A stretch of DNA of 64,000 bases. It comes from Chitinophagaceae bacterium DXS. Lineage in GTDB: Bacteria; Bacteroidota; Bacteroidia; Chitinophagales; Chitinophagaceae. Location of the stretch: NCBI GenBank assembly GCA_030345135.1, contig CP128386.1, positions 4,470,263 to 4,534,262 on the forward strand. The letters run 5' to 3'. Shown piece by piece: positions 33,817 to 41,565 of this stretch. Below the pieces are notes generated by a model. It did not search any database, was not told where the DNA came from, and saw only the letters and a program-made list of their open reading frames with translations. The stretch's first letter is position 1. The number at the start of each line of letters is the position of its first letter. The position numbers were made by a program, and so were the translations under genes.

Positions 33817-34056
33817 ATGGCAAAGCAAAGAATATCAGATAAAGCATGCGAGGCTATACTCATGGATAATGAATTAGGGCTGGCTGTATGCGAAGAATTA
33901 GGAGTACGTTTTTCGGCACTGCCATCATATCTGATTCGCAGGTCGCCCAGTCTTACTTATTTCAACGTGGTTCAAGTTATTGCTGACAAAACAGGAATGT
34001 CTTTCGGTGAGATACTGGAGAATAAGGTTGAGAAAACAAATGTAGTAAACGCTTAA
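33817..34056 (+). CDS. First early gene, Cro-position protein
   Basis: The 79-residue protein stands opposite the repressor, where Cro-like proteins are found. It begins MAKQRISDKACEAILMDNEL and is helical. The region YLIRRSPSLTYFNVVQVIAD could form a small DNA-binding helix pair, but no standard HTH can be assigned with certainty. Confidence 0.5.
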   Translation: MAKQRISDKACEAILMDNELGLAVCEELGVRFSALPSYLIRRSPSLTYFNVVQVIADKTGMSFGEILENKVEKTNVVNA

Positions 34057-34154
34057 TGTTTTTACAACAATAATGGATTAAAATTTAATCTTCCCGATTG
34101 GCAAACACTAACGTTCGAGTCGTTAACGGGAGCATCACCATAATAATATTGATC

Positions 34155-34274
34155 ATGAAAATAGCTGTATTAATTGCGGCCTATCCACTTATTGTCCTAA
34201 CTATCCTGATGTTCTTCAAGGCCGGCAGGAAGTATGACGCGTCAATCGAAAAGACTCATAACACAACACTTTAA
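34155..34274 (+). CDS. 39-residue membrane protein
   Basis: The frame ATG 34155 to TAA 34272-34274 encodes a single membrane helix (about 3-22, IAVLIAAYPLIVLTILMFF), then a basic/polar tail. It is in the early operon, 11 bases before the next gene. Such small membrane proteins in early phage regions sometimes act in exclusion or cell-cycle control. Function is not known. Confidence 0.45.
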   Translation: MKIAVLIAAYPLIVLTILMFFKAGRKYDASIEKTHNTTL

Positions 34275-34285
34275 AACCTTGACAT

Positions 34286-34576
34286 ATGAACTTATATCAA
34301 AAAGAAATCGATCAAATCCATTCACCACTCGGGATGGTGCCGGCAACTGAAAAGAAAACTCATCTGGAGGCCTTTCATGAAGGGTTTAAAATTTCCGGCG
34401 TAGTACAGTCCGGAGCATTTGCCAACTGTTACGTGTACAAAACACTACCTGGTCAGTGTGAAGTAAAAGCCCTTATTGCCAATCGCATAATCAAGGAGTT
34501 GGGGCTTCCGGTTGTGGCAATCGCTACAACGTTTCAAACAAGAGATTCTTTTATTGTTCAATACTTATACAACTAA
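34286..34576 (+). CDS. Early protein, unknown
   Basis: The 96-residue protein has a mixed alpha/beta pattern (AFANCYVYKTLPGQCEVKAL, IIKELGLPVVAIATTF). It is preceded by a 39-residue membrane protein and followed after 2 bases by the next early gene. No family recognised. Confidence 0.5.
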   Translation: MNLYQKEIDQIHSPLGMVPATEKKTHLEAFHEGFKISGVVQSGAFANCYVYKTLPGQCEVKALIANRIIKELGLPVVAIATTFQTRDSFIVQYLYN

Positions 34577-34578
34577 TT

Positions 34579-35070
34579 ATGGAAACCGCAACTATAACAA
34601 ATCAGCAACATTGCGAGCAGCTTAAAGCGCTTAATTGGCTTGCTTCTCCAATTGAATCCGATAAGACTTTCGAGGAAATTGGACAGATGGCCAGGGAGGG
34701 AATGGCAGCCGAAGAAACGCCTGTTTCTAAAAGAGGTTGGATATCGCAAACGGCAAATACTGCTAAACTCCGGGTAGCTCTATCATTAGTGATTATTGAC
34801 GCAATGGGAGGTGGTGATGATGATGATCCAGCGCTATTGTTCTGGAAAATTGGCAAATGGTTTAAGGCCTATGTTGCAAGCAGTGAGTTTTCAAAACTTG
34901 ACAGTGAGTCGAGGCAAGATGCAGTGGCGAATTACACTCAGGTATCCAAAATATTCAGTCGCCTCGAAACAATCGTTGACGAATGTTATCCTTTCCAAGA
35001 TGACATCAGCAAACTAATGGATCAACTTCCGGAAACTTTCACATACGAGACTCTCACCTCCGAAGATTAA
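34579..35070 (+). CDS. Early protein, unknown
   Basis: The 163-residue protein is helical, with an acidic DAMGGGDDDDPALL stretch at about 73-86. It is in the early operon between two unknown genes. An annealing protein or nuclease cofactor would be usual near here, but no motif supports either. Confidence 0.5.
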   Translation: METATITNQQHCEQLKALNWLASPIESDKTFEEIGQMAREGMAAEETPVSKRGWISQTANTAKLRVALSLVIIDAMGGGDDDDPALLFWKIGKWFKAYVASSEFSKLDSESRQDAVANYTQVSKIFSRLETIVDECYPFQDDISKLMDQLPETFTYETLTSED

Positions 35071-35092
35071 TCATTATTCAATTCAAAATAAT

Positions 35093-35653
35093 ATGCAAAA
35101 CAAAAAACACATTGCGCCAGCTGCGCAAGATAAATCTATTGCCAGGCAGGCGATCCAAGGAATGGTTGCAGAGGCAGATAGTCAAACAACCGTTTCAGAA
35201 TCGGTGGTAATTACTCGTGATGAACTGGCTCGTTATAAAGTAATGGAAAAAATGTGTGAAAGCATGGTTTCTAACTTTAGAAGCGGTATGAAGCTCAATC
35301 ATTACACGAATTATGCAGAGGGATGGTCCGTCGATAAAATATGCGACTTTTTCTCAAGCCACGCCTTCCGTGAAATGGTCGCCTTATATGCGAATACATA
35401 TGACGTATTCATTGCCACAGGGATGGACGATTATGTAGATCATCTGATGACAGGTCTGAAGCATATGATTTGCGGGGTTATTGACAAGGACGAAGAAGTG
35501 AGTGAATATTTGGAGGTCAATAGGCTGCGTTTGGGAAATATGATCCAGACGAATAATGAAATCATAAGATTCTTAAATAGCTCTGAGCAAATCGTCAGGC
35601 ATGCAAGGTATTGTTTTGAAAATTTTAGAAATAAAAACAGCGAAGATGAATAG
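35093..35653 (+). CDS. Early protein, unknown
   Basis: The 186-residue protein is helical (SMVSNFRSGMKLNHYTNYAE, YLEVNRLRLGNMIQTNNEII). The next gene's ATG at 35646 overlaps its end. It belongs to the pre-replication early group. No known family. Confidence 0.5.
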   Translation: MQNKKHIAPAAQDKSIARQAIQGMVAEADSQTTVSESVVITRDELARYKVMEKMCESMVSNFRSGMKLNHYTNYAEGWSVDKICDFFSSHAFREMVALYANTYDVFIATGMDDYVDHLMTGLKHMICGVIDKDEEVSEYLEVNRLRLGNMIQTNNEIIRFLNSSEQIVRHARYCFENFRNKNSEDE

Positions 35654-35912
35654 TTGTCGTGAAGTCATTGCCTTGGAATATAGTCCATCCCAAAATGCAT
35701 TTCACTCCTGCAACCTGATGGATTCGTTAATTAAAAACAGAGAGGCATTACTAAGAAAGGCCAGAACAGACTATGTTTTGATTGGAATATATGATAATTA
35801 CGAACGAATGGATCAGGCGGTAATTGAGTTCAGAAATCTCCTTACAGTGAAAGGAGTGATTAGTCGACCTATGAGTGATACGACGATCGATGATTTATTA
35901 AGCAGCATGTAG
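35646..35912 (+). CDS. Early protein, unknown
   Basis: ATG 35646 is chosen, overlapping the end of the preceding gene by 8 bases; the longer frame would overlap more. The 88-residue product (MNSCREVIALEYSPSQNAFH) ends in LSSM. It directly precedes the replication gene, with an RBS-like CACCTCC tract between (complementary sense, so probably not a ribosome site). Function unknown. Confidence 0.45.
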   Translation: MNSCREVIALEYSPSQNAFHSCNLMDSLIKNREALLRKARTDYVLIGIYDNYERMDQAVIEFRNLLTVKGVISRPMSDTTIDDLLSSM

Positions 35913-35940
35913 ACTTAAGTTTTCACCTCCAATATTTTTT

Positions 35941-36753
35941 ATGCCGGATTATAACAGAATATGGTTCCCGTTATATGTGTCAGATTATTTAAGTGATTCC
36001 AATGTCCAGTCCTTAACAATGGAAGAAGAAGGTGTTTATGTTAGGCTTCTGACTATATGTTGGAAGGAAGACGGTATTCCGAACGACAGAGAACGACTTC
36101 GATTACTTTGTAAAGGTGTGAAGGCAAAAGTCATAGAAAATGTGATGAGGCTCTTCTATGTGGATGCAAATGATAATACCAAACTGAGGAATAAAAGGTT
36201 AGAAAAGGAAAAAGAGAAGGCTGCAAAATTTAAACAACTGCAGAGTGAAAAGGGCATAGCATCAGCTAAAAAAAGAAAGCAAAAAATGTTTGAAAAAGAG
36301 CTTATGCAGGCTGGTGAATTATTAACCGATGAGGCAGCCGAATGCATGACCGAAAATGAACCGCGGTTGAATTTCGGTTGTAATTCGGTTGACGTTCGGT
36401 ATATACCGCAACCCAACTTATCACAGTCACAGTCACATTCACATAGAGAGAGAGAAACAGAGAGAGATTTGAACCCGCCCCCACAAGTCGAGTCGGAAAG
36501 CCCAACTATCCAACAGGTCAAGGAAGCGTTTTTCCTCAAGCGGCCCGTTCACTGGACGCCGCAAAAAACCACTCAAGAAGCTGAAAAATTTTTCTATCAC
36601 TACGAGTCCGTAGGCTGGGTTATCAATGGCCAGTTGATAAAACTCTGGCAGGCGAGGGTTCCTGTTTGGATAAGTAACGACGCAAACAGAGAGCAGTTTA
36701 AATCTAAAAGCTCAGAAGTGCCAACGGCTCAGCCAAAAATTGTCATAGCGTAA
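35941..36753 (+). CDS. Replication initiator (DUF1376), carries the origin
   Basis: The 270-residue protein begins with a DUF1376 domain (about 1-95): WFPLYVSDYLSDSNVQSLTMEEEGVYVRLL, given here in two parts with WKEDGIPNDRERLRLLCKG following. The domain is a winged-helix-like fold common in phage replication proteins. A basic helix (60-115) follows, then a low-complexity linker (SQSQSHSHRERETERD) and a C-terminal part that could bind the helicase. It is followed after 2 bases by dnaB. The linker region is also the likely origin: 11-bp iterons at 36349-36408 and a purine repeat after it. By analogy with lambda O, it would bind its own gene and load DnaB. Confidence 0.82.
   Translation: MPDYNRIWFPLYVSDYLSDSNVQSLTMEEEGVYVRLLTICWKEDGIPNDRERLRLLCKGVKAKVIENVMRLFYVDANDNTKLRNKRLEKEKEKAAKFKQLQSEKGIASAKKRKQKMFEKELMQAGELLTDEAAECMTENEPRLNFGCNSVDVRYIPQPNLSQSQSHSHRERETERDLNPPPQVESESPTIQQVKEAFFLKRPVHWTPQKTTQEAEKFFYHYESVGWVINGQLIKLWQARVPVWISNDANREQFKSKSSEVPTAQPKIVIA
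36349..36408. repeat. 11-bp iterons: probable replication origin inside the initiator gene
   Basis: CGGTTG occurs at 36364, 36375 and 36386, and CGGTAT at 36397, exactly 11 bases apart. Inverted ACCG copies lie at 36349 and 36360, also 11 bases apart. The array ends in the perfect palindrome CGGTATATACCG (36397-36408). Because 11 is not a multiple of 3, this cannot be a protein repeat. A purine-rich GAGA tract follows at about 36440-36470. Confidence 0.75.
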
Positions 36754-36755
36754 TC

Positions 36756-38192
36756 ATGGAAAGAAAAAAGAAAAAAGATGGAATGTTCGAAGGCTATGGG
36801 ATGGTGCCGCCTCACTCGGAAGAAGCGGAGGTGTCCGTTCTCGGATCTATGTTGAGTTTTCCTGAGTCAATACCCATGGCGATAGCAAAGCTCAAGGAAG
36901 AGGTGTTTTACAAGCAAATACACAAGGTTGTTTTTAAAGCAATTTTGCAGTTGTATGACAAGACTCAATCTATTGATTTGATAACTGTTGTTGAGCAAAT
37001 TAGATCCAATGATGAATTGAGCATCGCTTCTCCGTACGAAGTAACCAGGTTGACAAATAAGGTGAGCACGTTCGAGGTTTCGAGGATGGAAGTTTATGTG
37101 AAAATTGTTCTTGAATATTTTTTAAAGCGCAAACAAATTGAGATCGGTTCGCGAATGATGGCGGAAGGATTTGATCCGGGGATTGATGTCTTCGATTCTC
37201 TGAATGCAGTTAGCGATGAAATATTGTCGTCGCAGGAAGGAGTTTTAAAAGGAAGCATTAAAACGATGGCTGATCACGTCTTCGAGTTAAAAAAGCATCG
37301 AGATAGTGTGAAAGCAAAAGGCGTGATCGGAGTTTCGTCCGGATTTAAAACACTCGACAAGTTGATCGGAGGTTGGGTTGCGCCGAATTTCATCGTAATA
37401 GCAGCGCGTCCTGCAATGGGTAAAACTGCAATGGTTCTTTCTTCACTGCATAGTCTCTCTGTCGTCAATGGGATTCCCGGTGCTTTTTTCAGCTTGGAAA
37501 TGTCAGTACTCCAGTTAACGGAAAGACTTGAATCCATCGACTCAGAAATTTTTAATACGAAGCTCAGAAATGCACAGCTTAGCAATTTTGACGAGATTAA
37601 ATTATCCAAGACAGAAGATCGTCTGGCCAAGGCCCCTATTTTCATTGAAGATACTCCGGCTATAAACATACGAGAGTTGCGCACTCGCGCCCATATCTTA
37701 AAGCGAAAAGCAGGAATACAGTTTATCATGCTTGACTATCTGCAGCTGATGTCGCCGGTTTCTGGTGGCTCAATGAAAAGCAGAGAACAAGATGTCAGCG
37801 AAATGTCCAGAGGATTAAAGCTAATCGCAAGGGAATTAAATATTCCGGTAATTGCCCTCAGTCAATTGAGTCGCGCCGTTGAGAGCAGGCAAGATAAATT
37901 ACCTCAGTTATCAGATTTAAGAGAATCAGGATCCATTGAGCAGGACGCCGATGAAGTGCTATTCTTAATGCGTCCGGAGTATTATAAGTTCACAGAACCT
38001 GTCGTAATCAAAGATGGCACTTATGATGTTCATCAACTTGTGATTTGCAAAATAGACAAGAGTCGTCACGGTCCGACTTCGACCGTAGCCCTACGATTCA
38101 GAGGAGAGGTAATGAAGTACGAAGATTATCACCTTCAAAATGATGCGGTTTATGTATCGGATCCAGGTTCAACCGACGATCTTCCTTTTTAA
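36756..38192 (+). CDS. dnaB: Replicative DNA helicase DnaB
   Basis: The 478-residue hexameric helicase unwinds DNA at the fork. The N-terminal domain (about 15-165, PHSEEAEVSVLGSMLSFPES) is followed by the RecA-like core. Walker A ends GKT at 222-224 (RPAMGKTAM). Walker B is FIMLDYLQLM, and the DnaB motifs LSQLSRAVESR and LSDLRESGSIEQDADEV are present. The gene is coupled to the initiator. Phage-encoded, so it need not be loaded by host DnaC-type proteins. Confidence 0.96.
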   Translation: MERKKKKDGMFEGYGMVPPHSEEAEVSVLGSMLSFPESIPMAIAKLKEEVFYKQIHKVVFKAILQLYDKTQSIDLITVVEQIRSNDELSIASPYEVTRLTNKVSTFEVSRMEVYVKIVLEYFLKRKQIEIGSRMMAEGFDPGIDVFDSLNAVSDEILSSQEGVLKGSIKTMADHVFELKKHRDSVKAKGVIGVSSGFKTLDKLIGGWVAPNFIVIAARPAMGKTAMVLSSLHSLSVVNGIPGAFFSLEMSVLQLTERLESIDSEIFNTKLRNAQLSNFDEIKLSKTEDRLAKAPIFIEDTPAINIRELRTRAHILKRKAGIQFIMLDYLQLMSPVSGGSMKSREQDVSEMSRGLKLIARELNIPVIALSQLSRAVESRQDKLPQLSDLRESGSIEQDADEVLFLMRPEYYKFTEPVVIKDGTYDVHQLVICKIDKSRHGPTSTVALRFRGEVMKYEDYHLQNDAVYVSDPGSTDDLPF

Positions 38193-38304
38193 AGAGCTAA
38201 AAATAACCGGCCGATACTTTCTGAATTTATTAGCGTATGCTAAAGTGCGTGCGAATAAAATGCTAACAAATCAATACCTGTAAAATTTATTAATACAAAG
38301 CGAG

Positions 38305-38556
38305 ATGAGTAATACAGCGACATCAATCAATGAAACAACGGTGATGAAGGCTATCGCACTATGTCATAAAGAATGGCTGAAACCTGAGGAGGCCCAGATT
38401 TATACAAATCTGAAACGCACGCAATTGGCCAGGAAATGCGAGGAGTACGGCATTTATAAAAACCGTAACGGATATTACAAAAGGTCCGAACTGGATAAAA
38501 TTCTGTCCGGAGCGCCAACTAACATCGAAGAAAAGACAAAGGGCATCAAATTATAA
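38305..38556 (+). CDS. Excisionase-like winged-helix protein
   Basis: The 83-residue protein resembles small MerR/Xis-type DNA-binding proteins: WLKPEEAQIYTNLKRTQLAR forms the helix-turn-helix, then YGIYKNRNGYYKRSELDKIL forms the wing. It likely bends DNA at the attachment site to direct the integrase towards excision. It lies 1.7 kb from the integrase, with the accessory cassette in between. Confidence 0.7.
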   Translation: MSNTATSINETTVMKAIALCHKEWLKPEEAQIYTNLKRTQLARKCEEYGIYKNRNGYYKRSELDKILSGAPTNIEEKTKGIKL

Positions 38557-38939
38557 TTGACAGGCCGGTGGGGATTTTGACAGCTAAAAAGCTATTAAAC
38601 GATTATATCTGCAAGTGATTTTAAACTTTTTTCACATTATCAAAAGCTTAAGGAGGCATCAAGTTAGATCCCTGGACTAGATACTTGAGGCCGTAAATCA
38701 GTTGAGAAAGAAAGGGGGCGCTGTGGGGGTAACAATACCCTAAGAAGTTACGATCTTATCTACGGCGAGCATAAAATAACATTAGATCAGATAGTTATGA
38801 CTAAAATTGAGGAGCGGAAAAATTCGAAAATGGAAATAATTTCGCCGAATAACTTGCGATTATCAAAAAAGATATTGAAAATTTAAAGAAAAGATTATAA
38901 CATTGTTCGCTCAACCAAATTCCCAAGTGCTTTACCTTT
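38557..38939. other. Non-coding interval with a possible broken small gene
   Basis: No intact gene is supported. At 38797 an ATG opens MTKIEERKNSKMEIISPNN, which closes after 29 codons, while the next frame continues as AIIKKDIENLKKRL before TAA near 38900. Read across the frames it looks like a small helical protein with a one-base change. A run GGGGGCGCTGTGGGGG is at about 38713-38728. Confidence 0.3.
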
Positions 38940-39353
38940 ATGAACTTGCTTGAAAAATGTCTTGATAACTTTCTAAAGTTCCAGTGGTTTGTCTATACCC
39001 TTGTAGGTGGTATGATTCCGGTGGGAGTTCGCTTTCTTGTAGCGTACAATTTTAATTTGGAAAATAAACTTGATATAAAAGACCTTTTATTTGCCTCGCT
39101 AGCAATGAACATTTCGAACTTTTCGTTGTTGACAAATGATGATCATAAATTAAAATCGATCTTTTCAGCAGCTTCAGGCATGCTATTGGTATTTATATCA
39201 GTCGCTATCGGGATTTACATGGCAAAGGAGAATGAAAAACTTCATCATCCTGCAGCGAATTGGATATTTACCGGTCTTATGTTTATAGTATCGATCGGTT
39301 TAAGTTATACGGCGAATTTTACAGCCATTAAAACTAAAGAAGATGCAAACTAG
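38940..39353 (+). CDS. Four-helix membrane protein of the accessory cassette
   Basis: The 137-residue protein has about four membrane segments (residues 13-33, 43-60, 76-94 and 108-127; for example SGMLLVFISVAIGIYMA). It carries short charged loops and no enzyme motif. It overlaps the next gene by ATG 39343. It could form a membrane channel or platform for its two partner proteins. Unknown family. Confidence 0.55.
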   Translation: MNLLEKCLDNFLKFQWFVYTLVGGMIPVGVRFLVAYNFNLENKLDIKDLLFASLAMNISNFSLLTNDDHKLKSIFSAASGMLLVFISVAIGIYMAKENEKLHHPAANWIFTGLMFIVSIGLSYTANFTAIKTKEDAN

Positions 39354-39729
39354 TGATTATTACTTTATCGGTGCTTGCTTGTTGGGCAGCATAACTGGTA
39401 TTGCTGGCTGCATTAAAATGATAAAGCACGTGCGCTCAAAAGAGCTGGAACGCGAGATATGGAAATTTCGGAAAACCGCAAGTCTCCATATTATGCACTT
39501 CGGCGGTGATGCCGAGATGCTCAGTCTCCTTCGAGATATTGAGATCTTGGAACGGGAAATAGAATTGCTGTCAAGACAAGAAGTGAATGTCGTTCATAAA
39601 ACAAAGCTTTTTCATCCTAAAAAGCCATCCGGAAAATTAGAAATGAAAAATGCGCAAATAACTAATTCAAAATCAATCGAATACAAGGTTCAGGAATCAT
39701 TAGAACAACTAAACTTGTGTTGGGCATGA
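39343..39729 (+). CDS. Membrane-anchored coiled-coil protein of the accessory cassette
   Basis: The 128-residue protein has one N-terminal membrane helix (about 7-26, YFIGACLLGSITGIAGCI), then a basic/acidic coiled coil (about 30-80, LLRDIEILEREIELLSRQ) and a polar tail. The end overlaps the next ATG (ATGA 39726). It would hang in the cytoplasm and contact the SecB-like partner. Confidence 0.55.
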   Translation: MQTSDYYFIGACLLGSITGIAGCIKMIKHVRSKELEREIWKFRKTASLHIMHFGGDAEMLSLLRDIEILEREIELLSRQEVNVVHKTKLFHPKKPSGKLEMKNAQITNSKSIEYKVQESLEQLNLCWA

Positions 39730-40181
39730 GCGTAAAAGAAAAGAATGAGTCAAAAAAAACATCAACAGGTTTTATTCTCGGTATAACTAAAATTGATGTA
39801 GAAGATTTTAAAAACAACGTCCCAGTTGATCTTGATGTTACGAATGACTCTTCAATAAAATTTGAATATCGTGCGAGGCTAAAAACGGACGAGGAAAAAC
39901 GAAGGTTAACTCTCAGTATATATTATGCTTTTATAAGAGACGAAGAGACACTGTTCGAAATAAGAGTAAACACTGAATTTATTATATCAAGTTTTCAGGA
40001 TTATATTACGGCTAATCATTCAAAAAAGAAAATATTAATGAATCGTCTGGTTGACGTGGCAAATGCCCATACTCGTGCCATCCTTGCAATGAAACTTGAG
40101 GGCTTTAAAATGAGAGCACTCCACCTTCCTTTTCTTAGGCCAGATGAAATATCGGATACGCTTTTAACTCAAGATAAGTGA
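39726..40181 (+). CDS. SecB-like-fold protein of the accessory cassette
   Basis: The start is ATG 39726, overlapping the previous stop; GTG 39717 is less likely. The 151-residue protein has the SecB-type order: a first beta-strand region, a strand with acidic Asp-Glu turn (RDEETLFEIRVNTEF), a long helix, and near the C-terminus ANAHTRAILAMKLEG followed by LPFLRPDEI. This matches the chaperone fold pattern of SecB helix and proline loop that I recall. SecB-like proteins hold unfolded proteins, and in toxin-antitoxin-chaperone systems guard antitoxins. Here no toxin is obvious. It is the last cytoplasmic gene before the integrase. Confidence 0.45.
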   Translation: MSVKEKNESKKTSTGFILGITKIDVEDFKNNVPVDLDVTNDSSIKFEYRARLKTDEEKRRLTLSIYYAFIRDEETLFEIRVNTEFIISSFQDYITANHSKKKILMNRLVDVANAHTRAILAMKLEGFKMRALHLPFLRPDEISDTLLTQDK

Positions 40182-40288
40182 TATCATCTATACAGACAGC
40201 CTCTTCCCACAAAAGCAACAGTTCCCGCGCGGAACGATCGTCCAATAGTTGGGGAAGTTGGCCCTTGCATAAAACATAGATAAACAAT

Positions 40289-41335
40289 TCATTCCGGAAG
40301 TGTGAAAATCGCTTCCACTGCACTATTTTGAATATACCGTTTATAAGTCTGTTGTACGTATTTGCTCGTAGTATGGCCGAGCAGTCCGGCTACGGTCGCT
40401 ACATCCACGTTATTTCGCTGCAGGAGCACGCTGAAGCTATGTCGGGCGGAATGCCAGGTTATGTGTTTTTCAATTCCGCAATCTTTTACCCACTTTGATA
40501 GTACTTTGTTTGCGCCTTCAGCAGTTGGTAGCTTGAAGATCAATCCGGATCCTCTCTCGCCGATCACTTCTTTCAGGACCGGGTGCAAGGGTATTTGAAG
40601 CCGATTGCCGGTTTTGGATTGAACCACAGTAATACTATCGTCTTTAATACTTTCCCATTGAAGCTTCTTTACCTCCGCCCACCTTAATCCGCTGTAAAGT
40701 GAAAAAATGAAAGCCTTTTTCACTTCATAGTTTAAGCATGGCGCCTTCATCAGTTTGGTGTATTCCTCAACCGATAGAATCTCCTTAATTTTCTTATTCT
40801 TTCCAGTCTTGGCCTCAATTTCTTCAGCGGGATTATTTTTAAAATAACCATCTTTTGTTGCTGCGCGGATAAGCTTTTTGAACCTGGTAAAATAACCCGA
40901 AGGGGTTTCCCCGTTGTAATTATCAAGCAGATAATTCCTGAACCGTTCGCATAAGTTCTCATTGATTTCTCCGGGGGAAATAAAATCACGGCCTAAAAAC
41001 TCTTTGAATGCCGACATGCTATTCTGCAGGTGTCGATTTGTGGAACGTCTGTTGGCTTTTACAAACTCATTATAGTAATCCAGGAAATTTGATTTTAACT
41101 TGTATTCAGGCACATACCCACTTGCGATCGACTGTCGGTCAAGGACCATCTGAGAGCGCTTCATTTCAAGAATTGCAAGCGCTTCTTTGTTGTGATTCTT
41201 CTGCAGCTGATCTTTTGGTTTGCTAAACGTAAATATACCGGTAGCCTTACGTTGACCAGCACCTCTACCCCAGGAGAGGTAATAATATATCTTGGACTTG
41301 TCTCGGGACGGAGACGATACAATTGAAATGTTCAT
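40289..41335 (-). CDS. int: Tyrosine integrase
   Basis: The 348-residue enzyme integrates and excises the prophage. The N-terminal arm-binding part (1-80) is followed by the SAM-like core-binding domain (about 80-175, FLDYYNEFVKANRRSTNRHL). The catalytic domain has Arg218 (SGLRWAEV), Lys241, His295-Arg298 (HSARHSF), His321 (LLGHTT) and the nucleophile Tyr331 (QQTYKRY). The order is complete. It is of the type usual in Bacteroidota. It is 144 bases from the tRNA 3' end, as expected for site-specific integration in tRNA-Leu. Confidence 0.95.
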   Translation of the reverse strand: MNISIVSSPSRDKSKIYYYLSWGRGAGQRKATGIFTFSKPKDQLQKNHNKEALAILEMKRSQMVLDRQSIASGYVPEYKLKSNFLDYYNEFVKANRRSTNRHLQNSMSAFKEFLGRDFISPGEINENLCERFRNYLLDNYNGETPSGYFTRFKKLIRAATKDGYFKNNPAEEIEAKTGKNKKIKEILSVEEYTKLMKAPCLNYEVKKAFIFSLYSGLRWAEVKKLQWESIKDDSITVVQSKTGNRLQIPLHPVLKEVIGERGSGLIFKLPTAEGANKVLSKWVKDCGIEKHITWHSARHSFSVLLQRNNVDVATVAGLLGHTTSKYVQQTYKRYIQNSAVEAIFTLPE

Positions 41336-41368
41336 CGGGTTCTTTTGTCAGTCAGTGTGTCGGTCAAA

Positions 41369-41450
41369 TGTAAGTCAAAATTATGGGTAAAAAGCGTGAA
41401 AAATGGGTAGTAACCGGATTGCCTTAAAATGAAAAACCGTTGTAAGTCAA
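41369..41450. repeat. Direct repeats TGTAAGTCAA near the integrase (possible arm sites)
   Basis: TGTAAGTCAA occurs at 41369-41378 and 41441-41450, between the integrase start and the tRNA. A GTCAGTCAGTGTGTCGGTC stretch is next to the first. Such repeats next to a tyrosine integrase can be its arm-binding sites. No test of this is possible from one sequence. Confidence 0.35.
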
Positions 41451-41475
41451 TGTATTTCAATCATTTACAACGGTT
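41435..41475 (-). terminator. Inverted repeat at tRNA 3' end: terminator or attachment structure
   Basis: AACCGTTGTAA (41435-41445) and TTACAACGGTT (41465-41475) are perfect inverted copies around a 19-base loop. On the minus strand the stem follows the tRNA CCA by 3 bases and runs into TTTT, as a terminator would. Being on the phage side, it may also be phage-derived and part of the attachment region. Confidence 0.6.
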
Positions 41476-41478
41476 ATC

Positions 41479-41565
41479 TGGTGCCCAAGACTGGATTCGA
41501 ACCAGCACGCCGGTTAAAGCACTACCACCTCAAAGTAGCGTGTCTACCAATTTCACCACCTGGGC
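41479..41565 (-). tRNA. tRNA-Leu (anticodon GAG), likely integration target
   Basis: On the minus strand GCCCAGG pairs with the 3' arm CTTGGGC, with the variable arm TGCTTTAACCGGCGT typical of a class II leucine tRNA. The anticodon stem CTACT/GGTAG holds loop TTGAGGT, so the anticodon is GAG. The T arm is GCTGGTTCGAATCCAG. A 3' ACCA is encoded in DNA. The gene is complete, as expected if the phage restored its 3' end on insertion. Confidence 0.95.

Larger units (their letters stand above)
1..41482. mobile_element. Prophage of a temperate tailed phage (left end outside the window)
   Basis: The region holds contiguous phage modules: tail, portal, head, tail tube, tail fibre, lysis, lysogeny, replication, excisionase and integrase. 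It stops at the 3' end of a tRNA-Leu gene, a usual integration target. Long non-contractile-type architecture is inferred from the tape measure, frameshifting chaperone and tail-tube candidate, with no sheath or Mu-like contractile baseplate genes seen. Terminase genes and the second attachment site are not visible and should lie left of position 1. Genes look intact, so the prophage could be functional. The right boundary rests on tRNA and integrase position only; the att core was not determined. Confidence 0.93.

Noticed and set aside
36408..36470. TTATCACAG as a DnaA box near the iterons
   Set aside because: It lacks one base of TTATCCACA; a single imperfect match is not enough.
36410..36470. 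SQSQSHSHRERETERD as a functional RS-like domain
   Set aside because: It is produced by simple CACAGT and GAGA DNA repeats next to the iterons; more likely a DNA-level feature tolerated as a protein linker.
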